Below, in pieces: positions 13,001-26,200 of a stretch of 64,000 nucleotides of DNA. Origin of the DNA: Todiramphus chloris collaris (Eukaryota > Chordata > Aves > Coraciiformes > Alcedinidae); assembly GCA_025345505.1 (NCBI GenBank), contig JANVCC010000077.1:4212607-4276606 (forward strand), written 5' to 3'. Under the pieces are notes generated by a model that saw only the letters and a program-made list of their open reading frames with translations, was not told the origin of the DNA and ran no database searches. The first letter of the stretch is position 1. Each line of letters starts with the position of its first letter. The translations under genes and the position numbers were made by a program.

Positions 13001-14858
13001 TAAATGCATTTCATAGCTCTGGAAGAATGTCTCTTTATTACTCCTGGTATCTGAAGAAAACCTATATATTTGATGACCCCATATCTTTAAAGGGATACAT
13101 ACCAAGGTCAATGCCACCTCCCACAACTTCAGCTCAGGCAAACAATTTTTTCTAAGGAGTTGCATGGTGTGTTTGCCTAGATGCTTCTGATTGTACACAG
13201 CTACTGCCTTTTTTTCTAATTGGAGTGAAATAATGCAACGAGAAATGCAGCATCATACAATGAAAGACCCAGCATGTCTCTGGAAGGAGGTAAACCAGTA
13301 GCAGTCACTGTGGGGTGGCTGGGAGGTTAGTGTAGCTTGCCACTCAGGCCCTATAGGCAAGAACCAGCATGTATACATGCAGCTAGAATGGCAAATACAG
13401 CCTCTACAAGCTGACAACATGCCTTTTTCTGTAAGTTTCACTTCACCTGGAACCAGATTTCACAAAGATTATAGATCTATGCTTACCTATCAGCAGCTAC
13501 CAAAGTTCAGCTTCCCATACTGGTTTCCATGCTAACAGCAAACAGGACAAAAGTGAGAAAGTCACTGCATAGGTAAGATCCTTGTTCTAAGTTATTCTTT
13601 ACTTCTAAATCAAGTGACTTATATCCAGAGAGGAACTCTGGATTTATAGGATCTTCCCTATAAATTTTAGATATTGTATTCCATTATTGCATCAATTGAT
13701 GAATTCTAAAAAAGCACAGCAAAATTTGAGTCATACATAATTTTAAGTACCAAAGAAGATAATTCTCTAAGAGCAAGTGCCTAAATTCCCTACCTGCTAT
13801 ATGGAGAGAAACACTTGCAAATACCTCTTTGAAAGCAGTCTGGTCTACCAAAACCTCCTACTTACTGCTGCTATCTGTACTTAGCTTTTGTGTGAAGAAG
13901 CTTTGACTGCTCCTGAGATTCAAAGAGACAAACCGATAAAAATGAGCCTGTCATACAAAGCACTTAGATTTTCAAATGCAGCAGCAATTAAGAACAACCC
14001 CTTAGCCCAGGCTAAGTAAATCTGTCCATTTGACTATTGGTGGCATTCAGCTTAAAATAGACACCAGAACAGCTTGTGTATTGCATTAATCTACCATCTT
14101 CTGTGCAAAGTAGAAGACACAGACTGATGGGTGTCAAGAACTTCTGCAGAATGATGCTACGCATATCCCTTAATTCCATTTAATGTGCTGCAGTGGGTCT
14201 GTTGTACTCTTCCATAGATTACTGAAAATTAAGTGGTGTTAGAGTTCTTTTCCTTGAGAATCAATGAGGCTGACTTACCAATGGTGTCCCTGATGGAGTA
14301 AGAACATTTGCAATATCAAGGATTAAATATTTAAGCTTCCATGGAAGGCACTTCAGAAACAATCTTTTATTTACTCAATCTTATCCAGATTTCCCTCTGA
14401 TTTCACAGACTGAGATTTGAGCCTACGTCATGTCCTGAAATGCTGCTCATTGGATATTTAGTCCTTCCAAATCTGGTCCCAAAACACCGAGGCTTCACAG
14501 CACTCTGTTTTCTTCAGCATGACTGGTAAATCAGGTGAAAAGAATCTCATGTACATATATACTACATATATGCACTTTGCCTTCAGTAAATACATATGTG
14601 TGTGTGTATGCATAGCAAAACATATGCATCTTAATTTACATGTGTCTCTAAGGAAGAGGTCCCATCCAGGCTTCTACCCAGAAGTTTCAGCTTAATTATA
14701 TTTCTAAGGATTGTAATCCTTTTTTGTTCCACAAGTCTTCCATTTTGTGCTATGTATCCTAAATCCTGTATTTATTGCTTCTAAATCAGGAAAACACTCA
14801 CTCTTCATGTTTACAGTGAAGCTGACACTTCTTTCTAGTTTTTAAGAACTGTATCAGG
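7058..14858. other. Unique sequence, no supported gene
   Basis: The stretch is mostly AT-rich unique DNA. It holds a short (AC)n microsatellite and a few A or T runs (for example 8739-8752). The interval 12480-12720 is rich in ATTA/TAATTA-type words and looks like conserved non-coding sequence, but this cannot be verified here. The open frames are short and unrecognised. Confidence 0.55.
7849..7865. repeat. (AC)n microsatellite
   Basis: About eight AC dinucleotides in an uninterrupted run, followed by an A-rich stretch. This is a simple repeat with no associated gene. Confidence 0.9.
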
Positions 14859-14930
14859 GGCTGGTTTTATTGCTACTACAAGTAATAGATGTATTGGCTG
14901 GTTTTATTGCTACTACAAGTAATAGATGTA
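14859..14930. repeat. Tandem duplication, 37-bp period
   Basis: A 35-bp block beginning GGCTGGTTTTATTGC occurs at 14859-14893 and again, base for base, at 14896-14930, with two T residues between. The identity is perfect, so the duplication is recent or copy-corrected. The copy number may vary between individuals. Confidence 0.95.
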
Positions 14931-17900
14931 GTGATACACATTACAGGTGATTTTTTTTTTTTTTTCCAAATGATTGGGAAAAACCTGAAAATAAAAAATA
15001 TTCAGAAGGATAAATACAATAGTTTTTCTCTAATGAGGTCAGAGATACAACAGGGCAAAGGAAGTGTAAGGAGAGTGAACTGGTCATGAAACTTAGGACA
15101 GAAAGATACCGAAGGGAGCAATCATCTCTCCTCTTTAACCAGTTGCTTGAAATCCAGGATCATCAAGCTTGGGAGAGTGGCAAAACCACCAAGTTTACTT
15201 CAAGGCTAAAGGCAAAAGTTTTAGTGCCCTTCATGCAACGTCTGATGAGAGTATCAGATGCATCTATTGAATTAGCCATTTTTTAATATAAAAGTTCCTA
15301 AATTATTAACTTTTTTTAAAGTGATATTTGATGGGAAAAGTAATATCCGTATGAAGTATTAAGTGTTTCTTATGAAAGAGCTGTATAAATCTGACAGAGC
15401 ATAATAATTATGCTGTCAAATATACAAAATTCCATTTTCCCTGAACTATCTAGACCACCAAAATTCAGAGACTTTCAGAGACTATCATCAGGATAGTAAG
15501 ATTTATTTCTTCTCCAAAGGCTCAGAAGACACTTTTGCTGAAAACACACATATCTAACAGTTAATTCTTTTTTTCTTTTTCCTTTTTTTTTCCTGTAACA
15601 CTGCAGTTAGATTTTGAATGATGGCTTTCTCTACTCACAGGCAGGGAAATGTTAACTGGACTTTATTTATTCATCATCATTTATTTATCATCAGCTTGCC
15701 CAAGAGAAAGGATGTTTGTGGTTTGCAGAAGACAGACTAGAAGAAGGTCTTCACAGTATGTGCCCATGTGCAGCATACAAATCCCCAGTGCTTCTCTGGG
15801 TCCCTTTCCAAACACCCTGCAGCTAATGTGATTCCCTCATTTGAAGAAAAAAACCTTTTCTTCTGAAATAATGTGTCCTGGTGATGATAGAATTTTAGCT
15901 TTATAGTACACTTTAGCTGAGTCACTCTTATGCTTATTTAAGGAGCAACAAATACCCCAAGTTCTCGACCTTTATCCCACTGGAGAGTTAACATGTCCAT
16001 CTCCAAAATTCCATATTAGACCCAGACAGGTAAGTTTTTGTCAAGTATGGCCTAACTGGATTGGTAGATGAGTTACAGTAGCTATGGGAAGTATAATTTT
16101 AACTTGTCTTGGATTTCTGCATATTAATTTTCATCCAGAACATTGCATTACAGGAATTTTTTGTATTACCTTATTTAAGAAGTTGTGCAAATCATTAATT
16201 CCTTAATTTCTGTCACTTATATTGAAATTTATATCTTTTTCCTACACGATTTATCTAGAAAGCCTTAATTTATAAATGTCTTCAACACAACTGAGTAGTG
16301 ACTTACAATCTCTTCTCAGCCGTCAAGGAAATGAAAGGGGAATGTCTTTAAGTACTGAAATAAGGATTCATTCTGAGATGAACCTGCAACATCAGTTTTA
16401 GTTCAGCAGAGCTGAACTTTACTACCCTATCTTTGGCCTTGCTTCTGGACATTATCAAGCTAGTATTGCTAATATCTCCATAAAATTAGAAGGATCTGTT
16501 AAACGCTAATCAAAATTTTCTTCTAGTAGACATTTGGGATCATAAAAGCATAAGGCAGTACTGTAAATGTGAAGAGACTTCACTGAAGAAATGGCAGAAA
16601 GTCAATGCCTTCAGACACTGCCCTCCAAGGATAAGCTCTCTCTGTCCCTAAAGAGAGTTCCATTTCAATAGCTAAAGATATCTCAGATTCTCCCAGGTTA
16701 ATTACCATTTCTGAGACTACAAGAGCTAACTAGTCATGAAATACCTACTGTATCAACAGCTTCCTTATCTTCTATTTAACTTAATTGCAACTGAATTCTC
16801 ATTGTATATAATGTTCAAAATGCACAGCTCTCACTAGAATCACAATATTATACATATATCAAATAAGACGATATCAATCACATTTTAATTTCACATTCAG
16901 GTAAATTTAATAAAGCATCTCCCTAAGATGACAGTTTGTGGGGCTAAAAGGAGTCTGAATTAATATACTTCCTGCAGAGTTAAACCACTTAAGTATGTAC
17001 ATGTCATGTCAGCATTTACAAAAAACTGACAAATTGTCAGTTCCACTAATAATTTTACAAAACAATTTATGTTTTTGGAATTCAATCATATGATTTTTTT
17101 TTATCTCTTGGATCTTGAAATTACACTTATTCAGATTAAAAATAGCAAGATAAAACTCTCTAAACTTGCCTTCAGATTTATTTAACAAAAGCTTCCATCA
17201 TGCTGCAGTTTTCTAAACAATTACAATAATGAATATCCTTTCTTTCATAGCAATTCACATTGCAATTACCCTTGCACAGTCAACAGTTACTATTAATAAC
17301 AATAAATGGTGATTTTTTTTTTCTTCTGTGTGATAAATGCAAAATCATGATGAAAGCATGAAAGGACATCCTTTATTGCCTAGCTCTGTATAACTGGAAG
17401 GTCAAAATTTTCAGTAGAAAACATTTTAAGGTAGGGAAATGTAAGAGAAGACTAAGTATCCACAGCAATGGTTTGTTGTTAGAAGACAGTATCTAAGACT
17501 ACATCTGCAGTAACTTGTTCAAAAAAAGATCTAACCTACTGATCTGCCCCACTTAAAGAATTTTTATTTACATCACCACATAGTCTTGGAGCACGTGAAC
17601 TAGACTCCTTCAGTATGAAACTAAGCTACTCCAGCTAATAGCCTTTCAGCTCCCAGGACAACATTAAAGTTGATCCAAAGTTAAACTCTCTGAGATACCT
17701 GCAAGGTCTACATACCTTTTCAGCACCATTTCTCTCTACAGATCCATCCTTCTTGCAGCACACTGCTTTCTAATGAACAACTTCTCCAACTCACTGTCTT
17801 GAAAATTGTACCACTGAAAGTGGGGGCACACCAGGCAAGAAGCAGAGCACAAGTGCTATTAAAACAATGGAATTCCCATCTTGTCATGGGTGTTTGCATT

Positions 17901-20071
17901 TGTCATCTTACAACCTACACATGTGTGTGATTCCTGAATGGGTTTAGTCCTGAATCAGAGCAGGACAACAATATTTCAACAGTTTTCATTAAATGGAGAA
18001 AAATAACAGAAGAATGGTTTTCTTTTGAAACATTAAAAGCAAAAGATTTCATTTCAAAAGCAACAATAAAAAGGAGGTAAATATCTGAAACGTTTATTAT
18101 TGCATGAAAAGCTTCTTGACCAAGTTATTAACACATAGGTGATGACAGGTTAGGACAAGATTCAGGCATGGCAAAAGGCATCAGAAAAAAAAACACCTCA
18201 GAGCAAGACACTGTGTCACAACACAGCACAGTTACATTTGCTCAAGAAAGTATTTCAGCCACCTTCAGTCACCAAAAAAACAAACAAACAAAAAGTTTGT
18301 CTAGCATCTTTCAAATGACATTTTCAAATGAAGGTCTCACCAGCAATGCGTTATTTGTGCTGTGTTCAGTCATCCTACCAAGGAGCAGAAACAATAGTTT
18401 GTAACTTAGGAGGTAAATCACAAAATAGCAGCAGGGAGTTTTTGGTAAACATCTCATAGACAGGTCATTTCTCTCTCAGATGCTTAGGGAAAAGGTGTGC
18501 CTTTATGATCAGGAAGGTGAGTGACTCATAGGCTAAAACGGGTTAGGTTTGTTATGGGTGTTAGTCTGGACAAAAATTCTGGAATGATGCTGGCTGATGC
18601 TATCTTGTTCTTGAGGTAGTGCCAGAGCAGCCCTCATCCCATGGGGCCAACAGTGTCATGACTGAAAAGTTTCATGGCATCTGCCAGCCAGTGTGAGAAA
18701 AATCAAATGGGGCAGGTTCTCAGCTTTCAGACCTATGTCTCCATCCCACTCCTGCATCACGGCAGACCCCAGCCTGGATTCAGATGAGGGATATGAGTGA
18801 AAGAGTAAATCAGCAGGAGTGCTCCCTGTCCTTGCTGGCTTTCCCACACCTGTCTGCCACAGGCAGTGGGCTTTCTTATGGATGGTTAATGCTGTTAATA
18901 GAGGAAACATGCCTTGGGTTGCCAGAACAAAAAAAAAAAAAGGAAATCAAAAGCTAAATAGCTGCTGAGACTTGGTGGAAAACTTGTACAACATTAATTT
19001 TAGGGACACTTCTGCTGAAATATCATATCTTGAAGAAGGTTGAGGTATGCCTCCTTTTAATTATTTTTCTTAATGACAACAGGGAAAAAAAGAGCTTTGT
19101 GGCTCAGAAGTTCATCTGCCCCTGCTGCTTGCTTTCCTACCTGAAATCAATCATGTTTGATTCCAATTATCCCCCTAGAAACTAATTGTGACAATCCTAG
19201 AGGAAAAGAATAGTTTTTTCATTAAAAACTGATGCTGAAAATTAGAGTAACTTTGTTTCACTTCTGGTATTATCATTTATCCTTGAGGTGACTTGTAGCT
19301 GATGAGGAAATTATTTTTTTCTTCCTCTTCACCATAATTTTGCCCCAAAATTAAAATTTATGATTCCCATCCAGAACTTTTTTCAGCAGTGCTTGACTTG
19401 CCAGACAGAACCTCTTTGTGCTTTACCCCCTCCTCCAGGAGGTGATAGATATACATAATTGTGATGCTAGATGAAGTTCCATCATTATAAAAGCTGGTAA
19501 TGGAGTGGAGAGTTAGGCCCAGTATTTTAATTATTTACTAAAATGCTGCAAAAGAGTCTAGAGATGTGACAGCAAATGGCAGATCTGTCTGAGAAACACA
19601 TGAACTGCCAAGCCACAAAATTCCCATTTTTCTACAAACGCACTCTGTGTAGTAAATGTACTGAGCCCTCCCATACATAAGCAGAGCTCTCTCTAATGGG
19701 AATGTTTTCAAAGTTCTCTGTGAAGCTAAAGTACATCTTTATGTCTGGAAGGATAATAGGACAAACTTCTTTACCACTGTAGACAAAGAAGATGTGTTTT
19801 AATCTTGCCCAAGGGAAATTTCCAACTGGCCAATTACTGCTAGCAAAGATCTCCTCTATAAAATGGCATTCCTCTAGGGTCAGCTGGCTACTAAATGTGT
19901 TTTCTAAAGACCGAAAGCACGTAATTACTGTAAAGGACTTCTGGACCTTGTTGGTGGTTAATGTTGCTAAAATAAGATGGTTTTTTGGGGTAGCATATAA
20001 ACAGAAACAGATGGGTTGGCTCCCAAGATCTAATTATCAGAAGAGATTCCAGTGATTATTGTCTCTTCACT
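14931..20071. other. AT-rich unique sequence with conserved-element-like blocks
   Basis: No repeat family is visible. Dense ATTA, TAATTA and ACAATTA-type words occur between about 16100 and 17400, a composition often seen in vertebrate conserved non-coding elements. This is an inference that needs alignment. A candidate 87-nt exon at 15943-16029 is described in the findings. A short (AAAC)n run lies at about 18276-18293 and homopolymer T tracts at 14951-14966 and 15571-15591. Confidence 0.5.
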
Positions 20072-20232
20072 TGGGGAAAAAAAAAAAGAATAACAACAAT
20101 AAAAAGCCCTTAATAAATCAATCAATCAATCAAAAGAAAACAAACAAACCAAAAAACCAAACCAACAACAAAAAAACCACAAACCAAAACAACAACAACA
20201 AAAAAACCCCAAACAAGCACCAAACCAAAAGA
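20072..20232 (+). repeat. A-rich low-complexity tract
   Basis: A run of A-rich words (AACAACAAT, AATCAATCAATC near 20118-20131, CAAACAAACC, AAAAACCCC) with almost no G or T. It looks like a degenerated poly(A)-derived or CAAA-type simple repeat. The open frames through it, rich in lysine and asparagine on + or in hydrophobic residues on -, are composition artefacts. Confidence 0.9.
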
Positions 20233-23200
20233 AAGTCCTTAAATATATTTACGGCACTATACCATCTGAGACATACAACAGACCCCAATGTTTGGGTAGA
20301 AGAGGACAGAGGGAGGAAAGGTGTATGTTTGTAATCCCTTATGTTATGAGCAACCATATCTAAAGCATGTTTCTAAATACTCACTATCACTGTAGTGTCT
20401 TCAATAGACTCAACTTATTCAGAGTTTTATTTCCCACATTGCCAAAGGAAGATCTGAATATAAAGCTTCCCTGCTAGGAGGTATCTCATGAAGTCTGCCA
20501 AGGGACTAGATGTGACCAGACTGTAACTAATGATTCATATCAACACCTGCATTTTTGGGCTGTTCTAATATTTCCTTCTGAGAGTTTTAGAACAAAGCAG
20601 AAAATTTTCATGCAAACTAGTTCAAGGGATCCTCTCAGGTAAACCAGAGTTGAATTTCCCCCTACTTCTGTCTGGAAATTGAAGGGCAGCAAAGTAAAGG
20701 ACCAAGTCTCTTTTGCCTGTCATCCCAGGTCTTAAGGCTCCTGGCATTTGATTCCTTACACAAATTAAAGATTTAGGCACTACAGTCATCTTGTGAGCTG
20801 GAGACAAAAGGTACCAAAAATTCGTAACTCCGCTAAAAGCTTAACACAGACACAGCAGACCTCCCATATGCTGTTTCCTGTAGGCATGAAGAGGAGAGGG
20901 AATAACTAAAAGCATCCCTTTAACCCATCTAAACCTTTCATATGCACAAAACAAGCTGTGCGATCTCTCAATGTACATGCCTGGCTTCAGCAAGAATTTG
21001 TGTGCATACAGAACCGTAGCTAGACCAAACACTTGAAAGATAGAGGCTGGTGGTTAAATGATGTCTGTGTATTCCCTGACTCTCACGTACCACATAAAAT
21101 TTCCCCATCCCTCTCAGCAGCATGTGCAAAAAACAGGTTTCTAAGATACATAAAATCAAACCTATGCTTTGTAGAAAGTTCCACTCTCTCTCTTTCAAGT
21201 AAAACTAGAGCAAAAGGTGGAGCACCACAGAATCAGGAATCAGCATCTATGGTAAGATACGAAACAAGGATGGAACAACCCAAAAAGAAAACATGATGAA
21301 GAAGGAAATCACATATCATGACACTGCCTTTAACTAGGGGCCAAATAAGAATCTGAGGGTGTTTTTAAAAATGCACATTAGGAAAAATTTCAGCATTTTG
21401 TTCACTCAATTTCCTATAAATAGCAGACTACAGCAGGTTGCTCATGCTGACACTTTGTGATGGCAACACTGCTAAACTTTGCTTGTTGTTTTGTCAATGT
21501 TTCCATGTTCCACTTTATTACTCAACCCAAAAAAATTGCGCCAAGCAAAAACTCGGTTTCTTCTTCATGTCCCAGAGGCTATCTTACCCCTGCCTGCTTT
21601 TTTTTTTTTCTCTCCAGGACTCATTGTTGTTCTTTGTTCTTTATGAGAGGAAAGGAGAGAACTCTTATTTTGGAGATCTTTCCATGGAGGTCAAAAGCTA
21701 CAAGCATCTATTGGAAAAAAGCTCTATTAATATTTTATGTTTCAGAGAAGAGAGGTATGATACAAAATTTTTTAAAAATTGGAGTGGGGTAAGGTTCCCC
21801 CTAAAGCCCTAATTTTTTATTGTTTCCAATGGCAAGAGTTCCAGCTGCATTCAAGACATGGGAGCAAAGCCAGACAGCACACAGAACGTGGCTTTCTAAA
21901 GCTTGTGCAGTCACTGTCATCAAATACTCTGGATACATTTTGCCCTTTCAAATCCCTTTTTTGGGTCTCCCACAAAGGCAAAACTACTTTCAGGATGAAA
22001 AACCCTGATAAGTTTATGAAATAAATTAAACAATAAGGCTTCCTGTGATTCCAGGGGATAGCACTGAGTGACCTAGAAGTCTCTTCTGGTCTTCATTTTA
22101 TACCTTCCTATGGAAATACCTTATTTTACAGACACTTAGTGGGAATCAGAAGAATTTGTCTTGGAGGTCAAGGTATGACCATCAGACTAAGAGAGGTAAC
22201 AGAGAAATAGGCCAAGATATATTATGACTGGGAACTGGATATGTATTTTGAGATCTTTCTTAGCCAGTTAAAGTGATTTCAAACACATAATATAACTCTA
22301 ATGAGCATTAGTCATCTAGACAGTGTGACAACAACACACAGGCTCAAATTTTAATCAGGAAATGGAGTGTATAATTTGTGTAAGATCACAGGGGAAATAC
22401 AGGTTTGCATGGCCACAAGTCAGGTCCATGTATGAGATGTTGTTTGGGCTCAAGGCAGCTTCAGAAAAGAAGCCATGCAGGTTTGGGGTGGGGACTACAG
22501 TCCAGACAGAAGGAAAAAAAACCCCAAAAACCCAACAACCAAAAAAAAAAAAAAAAAAAAGAAAGAAAGAAAAAAAGAAAAATCAAAATTGTGCACTACC
22601 TAATCCTACTGCCTGAGGGTATATCACTACCTGAGAGGTATAATGTTAATTTCATTAAAAACTAAACTACTGTAAACACAGATGTGAAGAATAAAGATAT
22701 CAATGCAGGGTATCCAAACTACTACATCCCAACTTGGCTTGTAGAGACAAGATCCCCTCCCTGTGTCTGTGGCAGTTGTATTCTGCTGGTCCTCTGATAG
22801 ACTTGTGATGGAGAGTAGATATGGTAAAAGAACGGAAAAGTCTTCCACTCCCAGGTCTATTTGAGAAGCTCCCCCTTCCAGCTGTATGAATTTGTGAGGA
22901 ATTCATTTGCTAGACATTCATTTTTTCCACCTCATGACCATCCAGACAGAGCTTAGCATTAATACACATGCTTCAGTAAATCCAACTTAGTTCAATTTCC
23001 CATCTGAAGAAATAGCTAGATAACACAAAATAAGCCAAGGATGGAGAACCATCTCTTCTGACGAATTCAAGTGCTCCTGACCAACACTTCAGCACCACTT
23101 TGGAGTCATTGTCTACAGCTTGGACAAATCATAGCATCTATTGCCTTAGAAAAGAAAAGAAATGCACAGAAGCAGCTGGGAATGTTGCCATTCCTTGTCT

Positions 23201-26200
23201 GCTATGTTGTTCTTCAGTAGCTAAGAATATGGCCCAAAATAGCTCCTATGCCCTCTTTCAGATCCTTTTTCTTTCTCTTTTTTTTTTCCTAAGATGATGC
23301 TGCAGTAGGTGTTATTTGTGAAATTACAGGTTCACAGTGATGAGGAAGCCAACCCTAATAACTACCCTTCAAGAGAAGACATGCTGAGTGAATCTGCCCT
23401 GTTAAAAAAAGGAGGAAACTACTTGCCCATGGGATCGATTCCTGGGGCTGTAAATAGGTGAAGACCCTTGAGGAAAATGGAATTTAATTTGTCAAGGGAG
23501 TTATCTGTGACTTTCTTCCTGTCCATGCCAATTGGGTAGTAACTGCTACATTAATTGCTGAACACACAGTACTGCCATCAAAAATTCATTGATGCTATTG
23601 TTTCTTTGTTGGTTTTTTTTTTTCTTTTTCCTGGCACCTGCTGCTCCTCCTCCACACTGGTCTTCTGAGTCTTAAGGCTTCTTTCACTACCTCCTTGGCA
23701 CCAGTAGCTGGTGTACTGCTGCCAAAGCAGACTGGATTTAACAGGCATGCCAACACCAGCTCAACCTCTTAATCGCACCTGACTTGCTACATGGAATTCT
23801 GGAATTCATTTGCAGAGAGCTTTAGCTGGACAAAGGTACACTCCCCACCCCCTCGGTACACAAAAGAAAGGTGGGCTGGTGATACATCAGGGTATATAAC
23901 AGGCCATAGGTGGTCTCAGGTATGCGATATATTTCAGACCACTTCTTATTAGGCAGTTGAATTCATTTGCTTCCCAGATTAATTGAAAAACCCTTACAAA
24001 CAGATACGGGACAGAGGAAGCTTCATCATACTCTATAGGAATCAGTCCCCTCAGTTCATATTCTGTATGAAAACAACCATCTACTTTTGAACTTGTCTTT
24101 GCCAAGCTACCTTATTCCCACCTTCCAAAGAAACTGTGTGAAACCCAATCATTTCCAGGTTGTTGGAGCTCTGGAAAGCAATAAGGTCTTTGTGCAGCAT
24201 ACTTTGCACAAAGTCTAAATTGTGAGTGAGGCTAGAATCTCTTATTTTGTACAGTTAAAAAATTGGTCCCACAACCCCAGACTCCAGCTGAGGATTTAAG
24301 AAAAACTTCAAATTGCAGAGGCTTCTGATAGTGTTATGCGAGCTGGCTCCATTAAAGATGACAACCATATGAAGATGTGAGCAAGGACTAGAATAAAAGT
24401 AGGCAAAAGCTTTGAGCTCTTCTGTGGAAAGTGACACAGAAGAGATGTTAAGGGGTTGTATTAATAGAAGGGATGGAAAGGGAAGGGAGTAACTCCCCTT
24501 CTCAGGGGCTTCAGAGAGAGAGTGGAGATACTCCTTTGTTTGCTCAAGCTCTTCTGTCTTAGCTGCAATCTCTGTGCAGAGGAGGCTGTTCTCCTAACGT
24601 TTCCCCATTAAAAGTTTACTTTAGTGCTAGTTCAATTTCCCATCAACATTCCCTAGGAATTAGCAACACAACATTGATACCACCACAAGTGTAACCCAGA
24701 GCTCTGTTAACTGGGTTCTAAATTACTGTGATAGAGTAATGACAATTGAAAATTCCCTGCCTTTTAAAATGCCTTAGCCTCGCTCAGTCAATGAAAGTCA
24801 AACAAATAGAAAGTGTGTGAAGATCATGTTTCTGGGCTGATTATATATACACATGTGTGTGTAAGCTCCAGGCACTTCATGTTTAATCAAGTGCACTATT
24901 AAGAGAGTTAATGAAAAAGGAGTAGATATCTTCTACTAATGTAACAGACCATTTGGAGAAACAGAAGTATTGTGGTTACTTGGAGGGGCTTAAAATGAGA
25001 TCTTTGCTGCTAAAACAGACGCAAAAGAAGACAAAGCTAGCCTACCAACCCAGAGTTAGTGGAGACAGAGTTTAATTTCCATCTTTGTACAATTCTATCC
25101 CTTCCCAAGTGAATGAAAACCCTGTATTTTACATCTTGATCCTGCTCCCATCAGAAATGGCAAGTCTATTTGCCAGGACTAGGAATGAATCCCAATTTTG
25201 TTCTTAGGCTCTGAGTTGGAAGACCAGTCCCTGTGTATTTTATTTTATTGCTTGGAAGTTTCAGCACCATCTTGTGCATGTGGCCATAGCACAGTGGTAC
25301 AACTGAAGATGAATGCTTCACTTTATGAAAGGAGAAGAAGAAAGTAACATTCACTTCTCCAAAGTGGAGATGTCCCTAGAAGAATGTTTCTATAAAGCTC
25401 CATTTCTAGGTTAAGTTAATATTTGGAGGGATTGGGAAGAGGACAGAGAACAAGAAAAGCAAACAAGTGAAATAACAAAAACTTCTACAGAAAAGGGTAG
25501 ACATCAAGTGGTAGTACATATTTGCTGGGGGTGGGATATTTACTTATTTACTCTAACTTTGTCAAGAAAATAGATCAGATCCTATAACAGCTGGCAGTTG
25601 AAGAGCAAGATGTTCAAAGAGCTGGCACTAATGAGCTCACAGATAATTCTCACATTGGCAAGCGCTGAACTCCCCAAGTTGACAGAAGCGCTGGCATTGC
25701 TAGGCGAGGACTCAAAGAGCAGTAAGGAGGTTATTGAAGAAAGAACAGTGGTGCAGTCACAATATTGTGCATTATCAACTGTGTACAACATACATAATGT
25801 GGAAGTATTTCTCACAGACAGTCCTATTTATGTCAGAAGCTATTATGACTCAAAGCTTTAACTGTGGAGGTTTCCCAGCCCTGTGCCTCATACCAGCTGC
25901 CAGTATGAAAACAATGTTTTCAGAAGAGTTTTCTTCCCATTTCAGAACCAAATCAGCGACTGTATTTTCAATTCCTTTTTACCAGGGTGCACATAGTGTC
26001 CTATATAGACCTTCTGAAGGCCAGAGAAAACAAAACCAAAAAAAAAAAACCTCAAAGACATTCCAAACCTGTAGCCAAGTCTATCAGTATTCTGGAAGCT
26101 CAACTATCAACTTAAACATAAATAAACATCTAAAGATCTTGCATTGTCTAGCCTGGGGAGTTTAGTCCCTCATGCTCCCTTTCCTCACAGCTAGCATTCC

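Noticed and set aside
20072-20357. Open frames through the A-rich tract on both strands (Asn/Lys-rich and Phe/Leu/Val-rich)
   Set aside because: They arise from low-complexity DNA and are not proteins.
21438-21812. 124-codon open frame with a second overlapping open frame of 111 codons
   Set aside because: Two long frames over the same bases, both rich in Phe, Ser and Lys from T- and A-rich tracts, indicate a composition effect.
22362-22665. Lys-rich open frames ending in a poly(A) tract, possible retroposed pseudogene
   Set aside because: No recognisable parent coding sequence, no poly(A) signal in the right place, and no target duplication was seen.
25598-26165. Two overlapping + strand open frames of 87 and 143 codons
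   Set aside because: They lie in different frames and overlap, contain a low-complexity A run, and match no family I know. No paired splice sites were seen.
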